Notes: generated by a model not told the origin, from the sequence alone. Numbered from the stretch's first letter, positions 17,363 through 26,621 are shown. The stretch is 41,253 nucleotides of DNA from Cytophagales bacterium (GCA_004293905.1 RDZE01000035.1:1-41253); one strand, 5' to 3'. A program made the numbers and translations.

Positions 17363-17469
17363 TCTTTTTTAGATGTGTTTTTTAGAAATTGATAAAATTT
17401 TTTAAAACCACTATGTAATTTAAAAATAAATCGTTTCTTTTGCATAGGAACAACCAACATCAATAAAAA

Positions 17470-18324
17470 GTGCAGGATAAAATTTGTATAGTAACAGGTG
17501 CCAACGCAGGAATAGGAAAGATTACAGCGGAGGCTTTAGCGCAAAAAGGGGCTAAAGTAGTAATGTTTTGCCGAAATATGGACAAAGCGGAAGCCGCACG
17601 CAAAGAAATTATTAAAAATACCAATAATGCCAATATAGACCTCATCGCTTGCGATTTTGCCTCGCTTGCCCAAATCAGAGAAGCCGCCAAAACCTTCCAA
17701 AGCCGATACGAACATGTAGATGTGTTGGTGAACAATGCGGGTTTTATTGCTGGGGCAAAGCGCGAATTATCAACCGATGGGTACGAAATGACTTTTGCCG
17801 TGAATCATTTGGGGTATTTTATGCTCACTAATTTACTAAAAAAAGAACTCTTGGCTGCCCCTATGCCGCGTGTAGTGAGCGTATCTTCAGAAGCACATCG
17901 ATTTGCTACGGTCAATATGGACGATTTGGAACTCAAAAAAGGCTATTCTGCCATCAAATCGTATGCCTTATCAAAATTACTTAACATTTATTTTGCACGC
18001 GAGTTGGCGCGCCGCACCAAAGGCTCCACACTCACTTCTAATTGCTTACACCCAGGAGGCGTTGCTACTAACTTTGCCAAAGGCTCTTCTTTGTTTGTAA
18101 AATTAGTAATGACAATGGCAAGACCTTTTCTTATTACACCCGAAAAAGGCGCGGAAACCTCTATTTATTTAGCAACCTCCCCCGATGTTGCCAATATCAC
18201 AGGCGAATATTTTGATAAAAAAAGAGTAAGAAGCACCAGCCACGATGCGCTCAATGAATACAACATGAAAAAACTGTGGGAATTGAGCACGCAAATGTGC
18301 CAACTTGAGGGGCAAACTTTCTAA
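17470..18324 (+). CDS. Short-chain dehydrogenase/reductase (retinol dehydrogenase-like)
   Basis: 284 residues. NAD(P)-dependent oxidoreductase with a Rossmann fold. The cofactor motif TGANAGIG lies at 9-16, NNAG at 88-91, the catalytic serine in VVSVSSEAHR (about 139-140), and Y165-x3-K169 in YALSKLLN. The sequence around LNNLLKKEL/HRFATVN and HPGGVATNF is like the retinol dehydrogenase/WWOX branch of the family. The substrate is unknown. The start is GTG 17470, because an in-frame TAA at 17464 excludes any earlier codon. rlmB follows after 12 bases, suggesting co-transcription without an obvious functional link. Confidence 0.9.
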   Translation: MQDKICIVTGANAGIGKITAEALAQKGAKVVMFCRNMDKAEAARKEIIKNTNNANIDLIACDFASLAQIREAAKTFQSRYEHVDVLVNNAGFIAGAKRELSTDGYEMTFAVNHLGYFMLTNLLKKELLAAPMPRVVSVSSEAHRFATVNMDDLELKKGYSAIKSYALSKLLNIYFARELARRTKGSTLTSNCLHPGGVATNFAKGSSLFVKLVMTMARPFLITPEKGAETSIYLATSPDVANITGEYFDKKRVRSTSHDALNEYNMKKLWELSTQMCQLEGQTF

Positions 18325-18336
18325 AACCTATCCATT

Positions 18337-19083
18337 ATGAACGACAGTAAAGATTTTATCTTTGGCATACACACCATCGAGGAAGCTATTTTAGCAGGAA
18401 AAAACATAGACAAAGTACTCATTCAAAAAGAGATGAGTAACCATGCCCAGCTCAAAATTCTTTATGAACTACTCAGGCAACGCTTCATTCCTTTTCAGGA
18501 AGTGCCTATTTTTAAATTGGACAAAATCACCCGAAAAAATCATCAAGGGGTAATCGCTTTTTTAGCCCCAGTTTCTTTTCATAGTCTTTCTGAAATCATA
18601 CAAGGCGTGTTTGAAAAAGGAGAAAATCCATTTATATTGATTTTAGACCGAATAACAGACGTACGCAATTTCGGTGCCATCATACGCAGTGCGGAAGGGG
18701 CAGGGGTGCATGCGGTTGTAGTTCCTTTCAAAGAAACTGCACAAATAGGCAATGATGCCATGAAAACCTCTTCAGGAGCACTTAGCTATGTGCCCATTTG
18801 TCGTGAATTTAACCTTACCAATACGGTTCAATATCTTCAAAATTCGGGCTTACAAGTAATTGCTTGCTCCGAAAAAACAGAAAAAGACATTTATGATTTA
18901 GATTTTACAGTGCCTACTGCCATCATTGTAGGTTCGGAAGAAACAGGTATTGCTCCCGATTTATTGCGCAAAGCCAATGCCATCGGTCGTATTCCTATGT
19001 TTGGGCATGTGGGTTCGCTCAATGTTTCTGTGTCGGCGGCAGTAGCTATGTACGAATTAGTAAGGCAGCGAAAAACCATCTAA
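18337..19083 (+). CDS. rlmB: 23S rRNA 2'-O-methyltransferase RlmB (TrmH/SpoU family)
   Basis: 248 residues. SPOUT-fold methyltransferase expected to methylate the ribose of a guanosine in 23S rRNA (G2251 in E. coli numbering) using S-adenosylmethionine. It has an N-terminal substrate-binding segment (FGIHTIEEAILAGKNIDKVL, then KITRKNHQGVIAF), motif 1 DRITDVRNFGAIIRSAEGAG, motif 2 IVGSEETGIAPDLL and motif 3 IPMFGHVGSLNVSVSAAVAM, the last two forming the knotted cofactor site. Length and motif spacing are normal. It ends 6 bases before the convergent aminopropyltransferase gene, with no hairpin between them. Confidence 0.94.
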   Translation: MNDSKDFIFGIHTIEEAILAGKNIDKVLIQKEMSNHAQLKILYELLRQRFIPFQEVPIFKLDKITRKNHQGVIAFLAPVSFHSLSEIIQGVFEKGENPFILILDRITDVRNFGAIIRSAEGAGVHAVVVPFKETAQIGNDAMKTSSGALSYVPICREFNLTNTVQYLQNSGLQVIACSEKTEKDIYDLDFTVPTAIIVGSEETGIAPDLLRKANAIGRIPMFGHVGSLNVSVSAAVAMYELVRQRKTI

Positions 19084-19089
19084 AAACCC

Positions 19090-20637
19090 TCAATACAAAT
19101 CCCAATTCCCTTTCAGATAATATCTATACAACACAGGGTTTTGGATAGTGTTAGGCTCTATCTCATTTCGGTTTTTGATGAAAAAATCTATATTGCCAAA
19201 AGAAGTCATCATCATCATTGCTTCTGTAGTAATCCACTCTGTTTTGAGTGATGAAAAATTCAATTGTTGGAGTCTTTTCTTCAAATTATCACTTTCTAAG
19301 TACTTAGTACCTATCACCCAACCCCATTCGCCCATTGTAATAATTTGGTTGTGCATACGTACTGTTTTAAATCCAGCCTCTTGCATAGATAAATTCACAC
19401 ATTCATAGGCTTTTGTCGCATAGTAGGGGCTACCCGATTGCGTAATCAGTACGCCATTGGTTCGCAAGTGCCTATAGCACATCTGATACATTTCTACAGT
19501 AAAAAGTCGGTTGATTTCTACATTTCGGGGGTCGGGCAAATCGATTATAATTACATCAAAATAGTTTTGTGTATTTTGCATATAGATATAAGCATCTTTA
19601 TTAATGATTTTTACTTTAGGGTCATAAAAAGAACTATCATTAACATTTAGTAGTACAGGGTGTGTTTTTGCCAAATCAGTCATCATGGGGTCTAAATCGA
19701 CCACAGTGATAGATTTTACAGAGGAGTGTTGCAATATATTTCGAGCGGCACAACCATCGCCACCACCCAAAATCAAAATATCTTGCGGGTGTTGAGCGAT
19801 AAGCATAGCAGGGTGTACGAGTGGTTCGTGATACATTACTTCATCTAAGGTGCTAAACTGTTGCATACCATTCAAATACAACCAATAATCATCTTGCCAT
19901 TGTGTGAGCACTATTTTTTGGTAAGCCGATTGAGCATCAAAAATAACCTTGTCTTTGTATTTTTTTTGTTCAGCAAATAGAATAATAGGTTTGGCAAAAA
20001 TCAATCCTGTGGTTTGTACCAAAAAAAGAAAACTCGCCGCCACTACTAACCATACCGCATACTGCTTTGCTATCAGATGACGAAGCCGCACAAACAAAAT
20101 TAATGCAACCGAAAAATTAACCAATCCTAAAACAAAAGGAGTATAAGTAAGCCCTAAATAAGGCAAGCCTATGAAGGCAAAGAACAAGCCGCCTATCAGA
20201 CTGCCATAATAATCTTTCTCCATCACAGAGGCAATATTAACGCGAAGTTCTTCATAGGCTTCGTTTAGGCGTGTAACTAAGGGAATTTCTAAACCTATCA
20301 TTAAGCCTATTAATATACTTAACAAATAGATATAGAAGCCATTATACATAGTGTAGCCCGAAACAATGTACACAAACATAGCCGAAAACGAAACCAAAAA
20401 AGAGAGCATAAATTCTATTACCAAAAACTTTTCAAGAAGTGCTTCTCGAAAATATTGGCTGATGCGGCTGCCCAAACCCATAGAGAAAAGCATCATAGAA
20501 AGAACTATAGTCCATTGGAATACAGAATCTCCCAAGAAATAACTTGCCAAAGTAGATAAAATATACTCTGCAACAATGCCCGACAAACCTGTAGCAAATA
20601 GAGCTATTTTGAGTAGAGCTGATTTAGAATTTTTCAT
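19090..20637 (-). CDS. speE: Membrane-anchored polyamine aminopropyltransferase (spermidine synthase family)
   Basis: 515 residues, the long form in which a membrane domain of about seven segments (residues 1-220) precedes a spermidine-synthase catalytic domain (about 230-490). Catalytic signatures are LILGGGDGCAARNIL (decarboxyadenosylmethionine site), VVDLDPMMTDLAK, IIIDLPDPRN (the position of the catalytic aspartate) and GVLITQSGSPYY. The family transfers aminopropyl groups from decarboxylated S-adenosylmethionine to diamines such as putrescine. What the membrane domain adds is not known. It lies 33 bases downstream of the KdnB-like gene on the same strand, so an operon is likely. No S-adenosylmethionine decarboxylase is in the window. 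Confidence 0.88.
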   Translation of the reverse strand: MKNSKSALLKIALFATGLSGIVAEYILSTLASYFLGDSVFQWTIVLSMMLFSMGLGSRISQYFREALLEKFLVIEFMLSFLVSFSAMFVYIVSGYTMYNGFYIYLLSILIGLMIGLEIPLVTRLNEAYEELRVNIASVMEKDYYGSLIGGLFFAFIGLPYLGLTYTPFVLGLVNFSVALILFVRLRHLIAKQYAVWLVVAASFLFLVQTTGLIFAKPIILFAEQKKYKDKVIFDAQSAYQKIVLTQWQDDYWLYLNGMQQFSTLDEVMYHEPLVHPAMLIAQHPQDILILGGGDGCAARNILQHSSVKSITVVDLDPMMTDLAKTHPVLLNVNDSSFYDPKVKIINKDAYIYMQNTQNYFDVIIIDLPDPRNVEINRLFTVEMYQMCYRHLRTNGVLITQSGSPYYATKAYECVNLSMQEAGFKTVRMHNQIITMGEWGWVIGTKYLESDNLKKRLQQLNFSSLKTEWITTEAMMMMTSFGNIDFFIKNRNEIEPNTIQNPVLYRYYLKGNWDLY

Positions 20638-20670
20638 TGTGTGGTATCGCTTGTATCCCCTCTCAAAAGG

Positions 20671-21756
20671 CTACATTTGATAATAGAGTGATTTGATTTT
20701 TTCGCGCGTGATTATGTTTTTCCAGTCAGTGCCCAATGCATGATTCCACATGTGATGCAATGCCAAAGTAACATCGGTCATTTTTTCAACTTCTGCCTCT
20801 GTCCATTGCTTCGATAAATTTTTAGGAATATCAATCTGATTGACCTTTACCATTTCCCTAAATTCTTTAACACCTTCAGGGTAGTACTCCTCTAATTGGT
20901 CGAAAATGATACAATTAGCCAAACAATGCCTCGTGCCAAAGACATAAGACATACCATAAGAAAGCGCGTGACACACGCCTACCTCCGAATAAGTAAGGCT
21001 TAGCCCTCCGAAATAAGAGGCTACCATTAATTTTTCATCATTTTCAGGGTTTTGCCCATGATTTTTACCTAAAAAAACTTCTCTACATAAATCAATAGAC
21101 TTATAGCCATAAGCCTCACTAAATGTATTTTTCAAATAGCCTGTCATTGACTCTACACAGTGAATATAAGTATCCATACCCGTATAAAACCACTGATTGC
21201 GTGGCACACTCCCAATCAATTCGGGGTCTAAGACAATTTGGTCAAAAACTGTCCAATCACATTTCAAACCTAATTTTTTTTCAGGTCCTGTAAGTACGGC
21301 TGTCATCGAAACTTCTGCCCCTGTTCCCGAAATAGTAGGCACACCTACATGGTAAATGCCCGGTTTTTTGATAAGATTCAAACCTTGATATAGTGTAGAA
21401 GAACCTTCATTCGTAAACATAAGAGCGGCAGCCTTAGCAATGTCTAAAATACTACCACCACCAATGCCAATGACACCTGCGGGCAATCCTTTGCTTTGCA
21501 AAATACCATCGCGCAGTTCGTCTATTTGTTCAGTAGTAGGCTCGTGAGGGTCAACATCTATAAACAAAACTACATCTTGAGGGTGTTGAGGAATGCGTTT
21601 TTCCAAATCCTTCCCTTTAAAATAATGGTCTACAATAAAAACCATAAAATCTTTATCGCTTTGGCGTCGCTCTGCCAAAATGCTATCTAACTGCTGAAAA
21701 CTACCCTTACCATAAACGGTTTTAGATACTGATTTAAAATTCTTGAACATTTGCAT
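20671..21756 (-). CDS. kdnB: KdnB-like iron-containing alcohol dehydrogenase (Kdo 8-oxidase)
   Basis: 361 residues, type III iron-dependent alcohol dehydrogenase fold. NAD site GIGGGSILDIAKA. Putative metal ligands are the D and H of GMDTYIHCVE, the H of CHALSYGMSY and the H of GTRHCLANC. The whole sequence resembles KdnB of Shewanella (shared patterns KNFK.VSK..YG.GSF, HVGVPT.SGTGAEVS, WFYTGMD.YIHC, DQLEE.YPEG), which oxidises the C8 hydroxyl of Kdo before KdnA aminates it, giving 8-amino-Kdo in lipopolysaccharide. This identification is from remembered family patterns. No KdnA-type aminotransferase is adjacent, so substrate and pathway are inferred only. ATG 21750 is an equally possible start. 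The gene heads a two-gene operon with the aminopropyltransferase. Confidence 0.82.
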   Translation of the reverse strand: MQMFKNFKSVSKTVYGKGSFQQLDSILAERRQSDKDFMVFIVDHYFKGKDLEKRIPQHPQDVVLFIDVDPHEPTTEQIDELRDGILQSKGLPAGVIGIGGGSILDIAKAAALMFTNEGSSTLYQGLNLIKKPGIYHVGVPTISGTGAEVSMTAVLTGPEKKLGLKCDWTVFDQIVLDPELIGSVPRNQWFYTGMDTYIHCVESMTGYLKNTFSEAYGYKSIDLCREVFLGKNHGQNPENDEKLMVASYFGGLSLTYSEVGVCHALSYGMSYVFGTRHCLANCIIFDQLEEYYPEGVKEFREMVKVNQIDIPKNLSKQWTEAEVEKMTDVTLALHHMWNHALGTDWKNIITREKIKSLYYQM

Positions 21757-21811
21757 TGAATTCCGTATTTTTATGTGTATATTCGTATGAATTTTCTACT
21801 TGAATAAGTTT

Positions 21812-21819
21812 CAAAGTTA
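21812..21819 (-). promoter_or_regulatory. -7 promoter box for the kdnB-like gene
   Basis: The minus strand reads TAACTTTG, a perfect TAnnTTTG box, about 55 bases before the start codon. No TTTG box is seen at the expected -33 spacing. On the plus strand the overlapping TAAGTTTC (21806-21813) is one base from a box pointing toward the hybrid kinase gene, so the two divergent transcripts may share this spot. Confidence 0.45.
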
Positions 21820-21861
21820 GACATTTTATTCTAAAAAATGGATTTCTGAACCACAAAAATT

Positions 21862-24633
21862 ATGGAATCAACCTCCCATCTACTCCAAACCATCTGCAAT
21901 GCTACCATCGAAGTAGCCTTAGTAACAGTCGATTTACAAGGGTATGTTACTTTTTTCGGAAAAGGTGCTGAAAGAATGTTGGGTTACCAAGCAAAAGAAG
22001 TAGAAAAACAAGTTAAGGCATGGCATTTTTATATCCCCGAACAAGTAGAAGCCTTTGCCAAAGAACTCTCCGAACAATACCAAATCTCGATTTCTTTTAC
22101 CGAAGCAATGGTGTATCCCTTGCGCCTCTTAGAATCCTACACCCACGAATGGACACTCAAACGCAAAGACGGCTCTACGCTCCAAGCCAATGTTGCGATT
22201 TCTGCCCTCTACCAAAACCAAAATCTCATCGGTTTTTTAGCCATAGGAGTAGATATTACTGAACAAAAAGATACCGAAAAAGAACTGAACAGAATAAAGC
22301 ATTTCAACGAAGCCATTCGCTCGTCTACTCCCGATATATTGTATCTTTATGATAACACAAAGAGTCAATACTTATTTCTTAACCAACAAATCACCGAACT
22401 GACAGGTTACGAATTGGCTTATTGGGAAAAAACAGGGCAAAATAGCCTTAAAAATACACCCAAAAAACTCAAACAAATGCGCCAAAAAAATAGCGAACGC
22501 ATAGAGTTTGAATTTAGCCTTAAGCACAAAAACGGAAAAACGGTATGGCTCGAAAGCCGCGAAGTAGTATTTAACAAAGACGAGAACAATCTTCCCTTGC
22601 AATGGTTAGGTGTTGCCAAAAATATCACAGAGAAAAGACAAGCCCAAAAAAAACTTAAAGAAAACGAAGAAATTTACCGATTAGCACTCAAAGCCAGCAA
22701 TGACGCAGTATGGGTTTATGATACCAAAAAAGACACCCTCAGTTATCCCGAAGGTTGGAATACGATTTTAGGCTATGATGAAAAAGAACTACCCCAACAA
22801 TTTGAAAAACTACAAGAAATAATACACCCCGATGATTGGGAAAACTACAGAAATACTCTACAAGAAGTTAGAATCAACCAAAAACAAGATTTAAAATTCA
22901 CTACACGCTTCAAACATAAACACCAACATTGGATGTACTTCCTCGTAAGAGCCATCATACAGCGAAATAACAAAGGAGAAGTAGTGCGTGTAATAGGGGC
23001 TAATACCGACATCACCGAAATAAAGAACAAAGAACTTATTCTCGAGAAAGCAAGAGTAAAAGCAGAAAAAGCCTCACAAACCAAATCGCAATTCCTATCT
23101 ATGATGACCCACGAAATCAGAACGCCACTCAATGCAGTCATCGGAATTACGCACCTACTTTTAGAAGAAAACCCCGCACCCGCTCAAATTGAAAACCTCA
23201 ATACACTTAAGTTTTCCGCAGAAAATCTCTTAGTCATCATCAACGACATTCTCGACTTTAGCAAAATAGAACAAGGCAAAATAGAATTTGAAGAGTTAGA
23301 CTTCGACCTCTATAGCCTAATGCAAAATATAAAACAAACACACGAAACACAAGCCCAAGCCAAAAATATACAAATCAAACTCATGCTCGATTCAGACATT
23401 CCCAATGTCTTAGTAGGCGATACAGTACGCCTTAGCCAAATACTAAACAACCTCATAGGCAATGCCATCAAATTTACCACAGAAGGTATCGTAAAGATAG
23501 AAGTAACCAGAATAGCCAACTTAGACGAAGAAGTAGTGCTACATTTCAACATTGCAGACACAGGTATAGGTATTCCTGAAGATAAAATCAATACTATTTT
23601 TGAAAGTTTCACACAAGCCTACTCCGATACTACTCGCCGATTTGGAGGTACAGGTTTAGGTTTAGCCATCACCAAAAGATTATTAGAACTCCAAAACTCT
23701 ACTATAGGTGTTAAAAGCAAACCGGATCAAGGTTCTTCCTTTTATTTCAATCTCTCTTTCAAAAAAAGTAATCTGCAAACCATTCAACCTACTAATAACA
23801 CATCATATCTGAAATTGCCACGTATTCAAAATATCAAGGTATTATTAGTAGAAGACAACGAAATCAATCGATTGCTAACCAAAAAATTCTTAGACAAGTG
23901 GGGAGTAGAGGTCGATTTTGCCTACGATGGGTTCAATGCTTTGGAAAAAATACAAAGTCAACAATATACAATAGTATTGATGGATTTGCAAATGCCTGAT
24001 ATGGACGGCTACCAAACCACACAACTCATCAGAGAAATGCACGAACCTTACTTCAAAAAAGTACCCATCATCGCCATTACAGCCTCAGCCATGAACGAAG
24101 TAGCCGAGAAAGCACACCAAGCAGGCATGAACGATTATATCGCAAAACCCTTTAACCCGCAAGACTTATACGTAAAAATACTCAAACATACCCAACAAGA
24201 TATATTACCCCAAAAAATCATTAACAATATAGAAAAAGATGCCCAAGCACAATTCAACGATACCCTGCAACCCTACAACCTCAGCGAAATAGAAGAAATG
24301 ACCGCTTTCAACGCTACCTTCAGAACAGAACTCTCAACACTTTGCATCAAAAACCTGCAAGAACTCTCACAAAATTTTGAAAAAAACCTTCTCAATAAAG
24401 ACCATAAAGCATTTCATTTTAGCGTTCATAAAGCAAAAGCCGCCATTAAAATGCTCGAAGCCAACCAAATACAACAACTCATAGAAGAAGCCAGCCAAAC
24501 ACTCAATGACCCCACACCAAAAACAGAAGAATACGAAACAAGCATAAAAAAACTAAACCATTCTATGAAAAATAAGGTAGAAGAAATCGTCAAAGCAATT
24601 CAAGAAAAATTTCTTAGCCTTACCACTTACTAA
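21862..24633 (+). CDS. Soluble hybrid histidine kinase (three PAS, REC, Hpt-like tail)
   Basis: 923 residues without membrane segments. Order: PAS 1 (about 7-135), PAS 2 (about 148-258), PAS 3 (about 268-395), the dimerisation domain with H417 in MMTHEIRTPLNAVIG, and the ATPase domain (about 518-635) with NLIGNAIKF, DTGIGIPED and GTGLGLAI. A receiver domain follows (about 658-775) with acidic VEDNE and phospho-acceptor D708 in LMDLQMPDMDG. The C-terminal helical tail (about 805-910) resembles an Hpt domain with H856 in SVHKAKAAIKML. A full internal phosphorelay H-D-H is therefore possible. Each PAS ends in the usual ITEK- or DITE-type PAC segment. Cytoplasmic PAS domains suggest an intracellular signal. 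No output regulator is adjacent. It is the first of four tightly spaced genes. Confidence 0.93.
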   Translation: MESTSHLLQTICNATIEVALVTVDLQGYVTFFGKGAERMLGYQAKEVEKQVKAWHFYIPEQVEAFAKELSEQYQISISFTEAMVYPLRLLESYTHEWTLKRKDGSTLQANVAISALYQNQNLIGFLAIGVDITEQKDTEKELNRIKHFNEAIRSSTPDILYLYDNTKSQYLFLNQQITELTGYELAYWEKTGQNSLKNTPKKLKQMRQKNSERIEFEFSLKHKNGKTVWLESREVVFNKDENNLPLQWLGVAKNITEKRQAQKKLKENEEIYRLALKASNDAVWVYDTKKDTLSYPEGWNTILGYDEKELPQQFEKLQEIIHPDDWENYRNTLQEVRINQKQDLKFTTRFKHKHQHWMYFLVRAIIQRNNKGEVVRVIGANTDITEIKNKELILEKARVKAEKASQTKSQFLSMMTHEIRTPLNAVIGITHLLLEENPAPAQIENLNTLKFSAENLLVIINDILDFSKIEQGKIEFEELDFDLYSLMQNIKQTHETQAQAKNIQIKLMLDSDIPNVLVGDTVRLSQILNNLIGNAIKFTTEGIVKIEVTRIANLDEEVVLHFNIADTGIGIPEDKINTIFESFTQAYSDTTRRFGGTGLGLAITKRLLELQNSTIGVKSKPDQGSSFYFNLSFKKSNLQTIQPTNNTSYLKLPRIQNIKVLLVEDNEINRLLTKKFLDKWGVEVDFAYDGFNALEKIQSQQYTIVLMDLQMPDMDGYQTTQLIREMHEPYFKKVPIIAITASAMNEVAEKAHQAGMNDYIAKPFNPQDLYVKILKHTQQDILPQKIINNIEKDAQAQFNDTLQPYNLSEIEEMTAFNATFRTELSTLCIKNLQELSQNFEKNLLNKDHKAFHFSVHKAKAAIKMLEANQIQQLIEEASQTLNDPTPKTEEYETSIKKLNHSMKNKVEEIVKAIQEKFLSLTTY

Positions 24634-24645
24634 AAATAAAAAATT

Positions 24646-25320
24646 ATGCAAAAAATCATCATTTCACTTCTTCTCCTCACCCTTCTCCAAAACCCCTACA
24701 ATACCCATAAAGCCTTAGCGCAAAGTTTTGCAGAAGAATATTGGAACAATGGCGAAGTAACACTTCAAGAAGACGAAGGAAGCACCGTGCTCAAAGGAAA
24801 AATAAAATACAACCTCAGCGAAAATCTTGTGCAATTCATAGACGAAAACGGAAATATACAAACACTCACCGCCCGAAAAGTACTCTTCTTTAAGTTCAAT
24901 GATGCCAAAAATATGGTAGAAAGGCAATTTTATACACTGCCCTACACCCTCAATGTAAACTCCGATTATAAAACACCCATCTTCTTCGAACTCCTTCTCG
25001 AAGGGCAACCTTATAGCCTATTATGCAGAGAAAAGCTAATCACACAAACTGTACAAAACCCCAACTATCCCTACTCACCTTATGGCATTAACACACCCTT
25101 CCTTACCCAAAATGTCATCAAAAATGATTACTTCCTACTCAATTTTTATGACGATGGAAGTTACAGACTCAAACCCTTCGAAGACCGAAAAACACTAATG
25201 CTCGTCTTAGCTGACCGTGAAGAACAAATCAAAGAACACATCAAAGTCAATAAACTACAACCAGAAATCAAATCACACGTCATCAGTATCATCACTTATT
25301 ACAACTCCATAAAACAATAA
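24646..25320 (+). CDS. Secreted protein of unknown function
   Basis: 224 residues with a signal peptide (hydrophobic run, then HKALAQ at about 21-26). The mature protein has beta-strand-rich segments (STVLKGKIKYNLSENLVQFI, IQTLTARKVLFFKFND) followed by a helical C-terminus (ADREEQIKEHIKVNKLQPEI). No family was recognised. Position is its most informative trait: 12 bases after the hybrid kinase stop and 3 bases before the surE start, so translation is probably coupled to both. Confidence 0.82.
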   Translation: MQKIIISLLLLTLLQNPYNTHKALAQSFAEEYWNNGEVTLQEDEGSTVLKGKIKYNLSENLVQFIDENGNIQTLTARKVLFFKFNDAKNMVERQFYTLPYTLNVNSDYKTPIFFELLLEGQPYSLLCREKLITQTVQNPNYPYSPYGINTPFLTQNVIKNDYFLLNFYDDGSYRLKPFEDRKTLMLVLADREEQIKEHIKVNKLQPEIKSHVISIITYYNSIKQ

Positions 25321-25323
25321 TCC

Positions 25324-26115
25324 ATGAAAAAAGACTTAGAAGAACCCCTACAACCCGTTATATTAGTATCCAACGATGACGGCATCAGTGCCAAAGGCAT
25401 TGCCACACTCATCAAAATCATGAAACGCATCGGAAAAGTAATTGTAGTAGCACCTAACAGCCCACAATCAGGAAAAGGGCACGCCATCACCATAGGCAAC
25501 ACCCTACGAATGTACCCCAACCACATGTTTGGCGATGAAGTAATCGCTTATGAATGCTCTGGAACACCCGCCGATTGCGTGAAATTAGCAAAATATGCCA
25601 TTTTTCACGAAAAAAAACCCGATTTAGTCGTCAGTGGTATCAATCACGGTGCCAATAGTTCTGTAAGTATACTCTATTCAGGCACCATGTCCGCCGCCAT
25701 CGAAGCCGCCATCGAAGGCTTCCCCGCAATAGGGTTCTCACTTTGCGACTTCAGCGCAGATGCCGATTTTTCTCACACCGAAGAATATATCGAGAAAATA
25801 GCCCGAAAAGTCATCGAAACAGGACTTCCCAAAGGCACAACACTCAATGTCAATTTCCCCTCTAAAAACCAAGGCGAAATCAAAGGAATCAAAATTTGCC
25901 GACAAGCCAAAGGAAGATGGGGCGAAGAATTCGAACAACGAACCGACCCCTACGGCAGACCTTATTTCTGGCTCACAGGGCACTTTATCAACGAAGACAA
26001 AGGCGAAGACACAGACGAATGGGCACTCAAAAACAACTATATATCTGTTGTCCCTTGCGAATTTGACCTCACAGCACATTATGCACTTAGCTCACTCAAC
26101 GAATGGGATTGGTAA
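25324..26115 (+). CDS. surE: 5'/3'-nucleotidase SurE
   Basis: 263 residues, normal length. Metal-dependent phosphatase acting on nucleoside 5' or 3' monophosphates and, in some species, short polyphosphate. Metal-site residues D18 and D19 lie in LVSNDDGISAKGI. The other conserved segments are VVAPNSPQSGKGHAITI, ECSGTPADCVKLA and VSGINHGANSSVSILYSGT with MSAAIEAAIEG. The late region CRQAKGRWGEEFEQRTDPYG also fits the family. There is no signal peptide, so it is cytoplasmic. The phosphoribosyltransferase starts 2 bases after its stop. Confidence 0.95.
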   Translation: MKKDLEEPLQPVILVSNDDGISAKGIATLIKIMKRIGKVIVVAPNSPQSGKGHAITIGNTLRMYPNHMFGDEVIAYECSGTPADCVKLAKYAIFHEKKPDLVVSGINHGANSSVSILYSGTMSAAIEAAIEGFPAIGFSLCDFSADADFSHTEEYIEKIARKVIETGLPKGTTLNVNFPSKNQGEIKGIKICRQAKGRWGEEFEQRTDPYGRPYFWLTGHFINEDKGEDTDEWALKNNYISVVPCEFDLTAHYALSSLNEWDW

Positions 26116-26117
26116 CT

Positions 26118-26621
26118 ATGAACAAAAATTTAGTACTAAACAAAGAGCAAATAAGCCAAAAAATAAGACGTATGGCGCACCAAATCTATGAAGAGAACTA
26201 TGAATCTGATACCATCGTATTGGTAGGAATAGAAGGGCAAGGGTATTACTTAGCCAAAATGTTACAAAAAATACTCATTCAGATTAGTCAACAAAAAATA
26301 GAATTGTGCAAGCTCTCTATCAATAAAACCAAACCAATGCAATTCCCCATCAGCCTCGATAAAGACGAAAGCACCCTACAAAATCAACCCATCATACTCA
26401 TTGATGACGTACTCTATACAGGCAAAACAATGGCTTATGGATTACTCCCGCTGCTAAAAGCCGAGCCCAAATCAATACAAACCGCAGTAGTGGTGCATAG
26501 AAGCTATAAAAACTATCCCATACAAGCCAACTTCGTAGGGCACGCCTTAGCAACTACCCTCAACGAATACATAGAAGTAGTCTTAGAAGATGAGCAAAAA
26601 ATGGGCGTATACATCGCATAA
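26118..26621 (+). CDS. PyrR-like phosphoribosyltransferase
   Basis: 167 residues, type I phosphoribosyltransferase fold. The PRPP-binding loop is IILIDDVLYTGKT (about 92-104); the pyrophosphate-loop region is VLVGIEGQGYYLA (about 34-46). The pattern with VVVHRSYKNYPIQANFVGHA is like PyrR/hypoxanthine phosphoribosyltransferase relatives, but the base specificity cannot be read from sequence. An upstream ATG at 26103 lies inside surE; ATG 26118 directly after the surE stop was preferred. Being coupled to SurE suggests a joint role in nucleotide turnover or salvage, which is inference. Confidence 0.85.
   Translation: MNKNLVLNKEQISQKIRRMAHQIYEENYESDTIVLVGIEGQGYYLAKMLQKILIQISQQKIELCKLSINKTKPMQFPISLDKDESTLQNQPIILIDDVLYTGKTMAYGLLPLLKAEPKSIQTAVVVHRSYKNYPIQANFVGHALATTLNEYIEVVLEDEQKMGVYIA

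Noticed and set aside
26103..26117. ATG inside surE as start of the phosphoribosyltransferase
   Set aside because: ATG 26118, 2 bases after the surE stop, fits the family length and avoids overlap.
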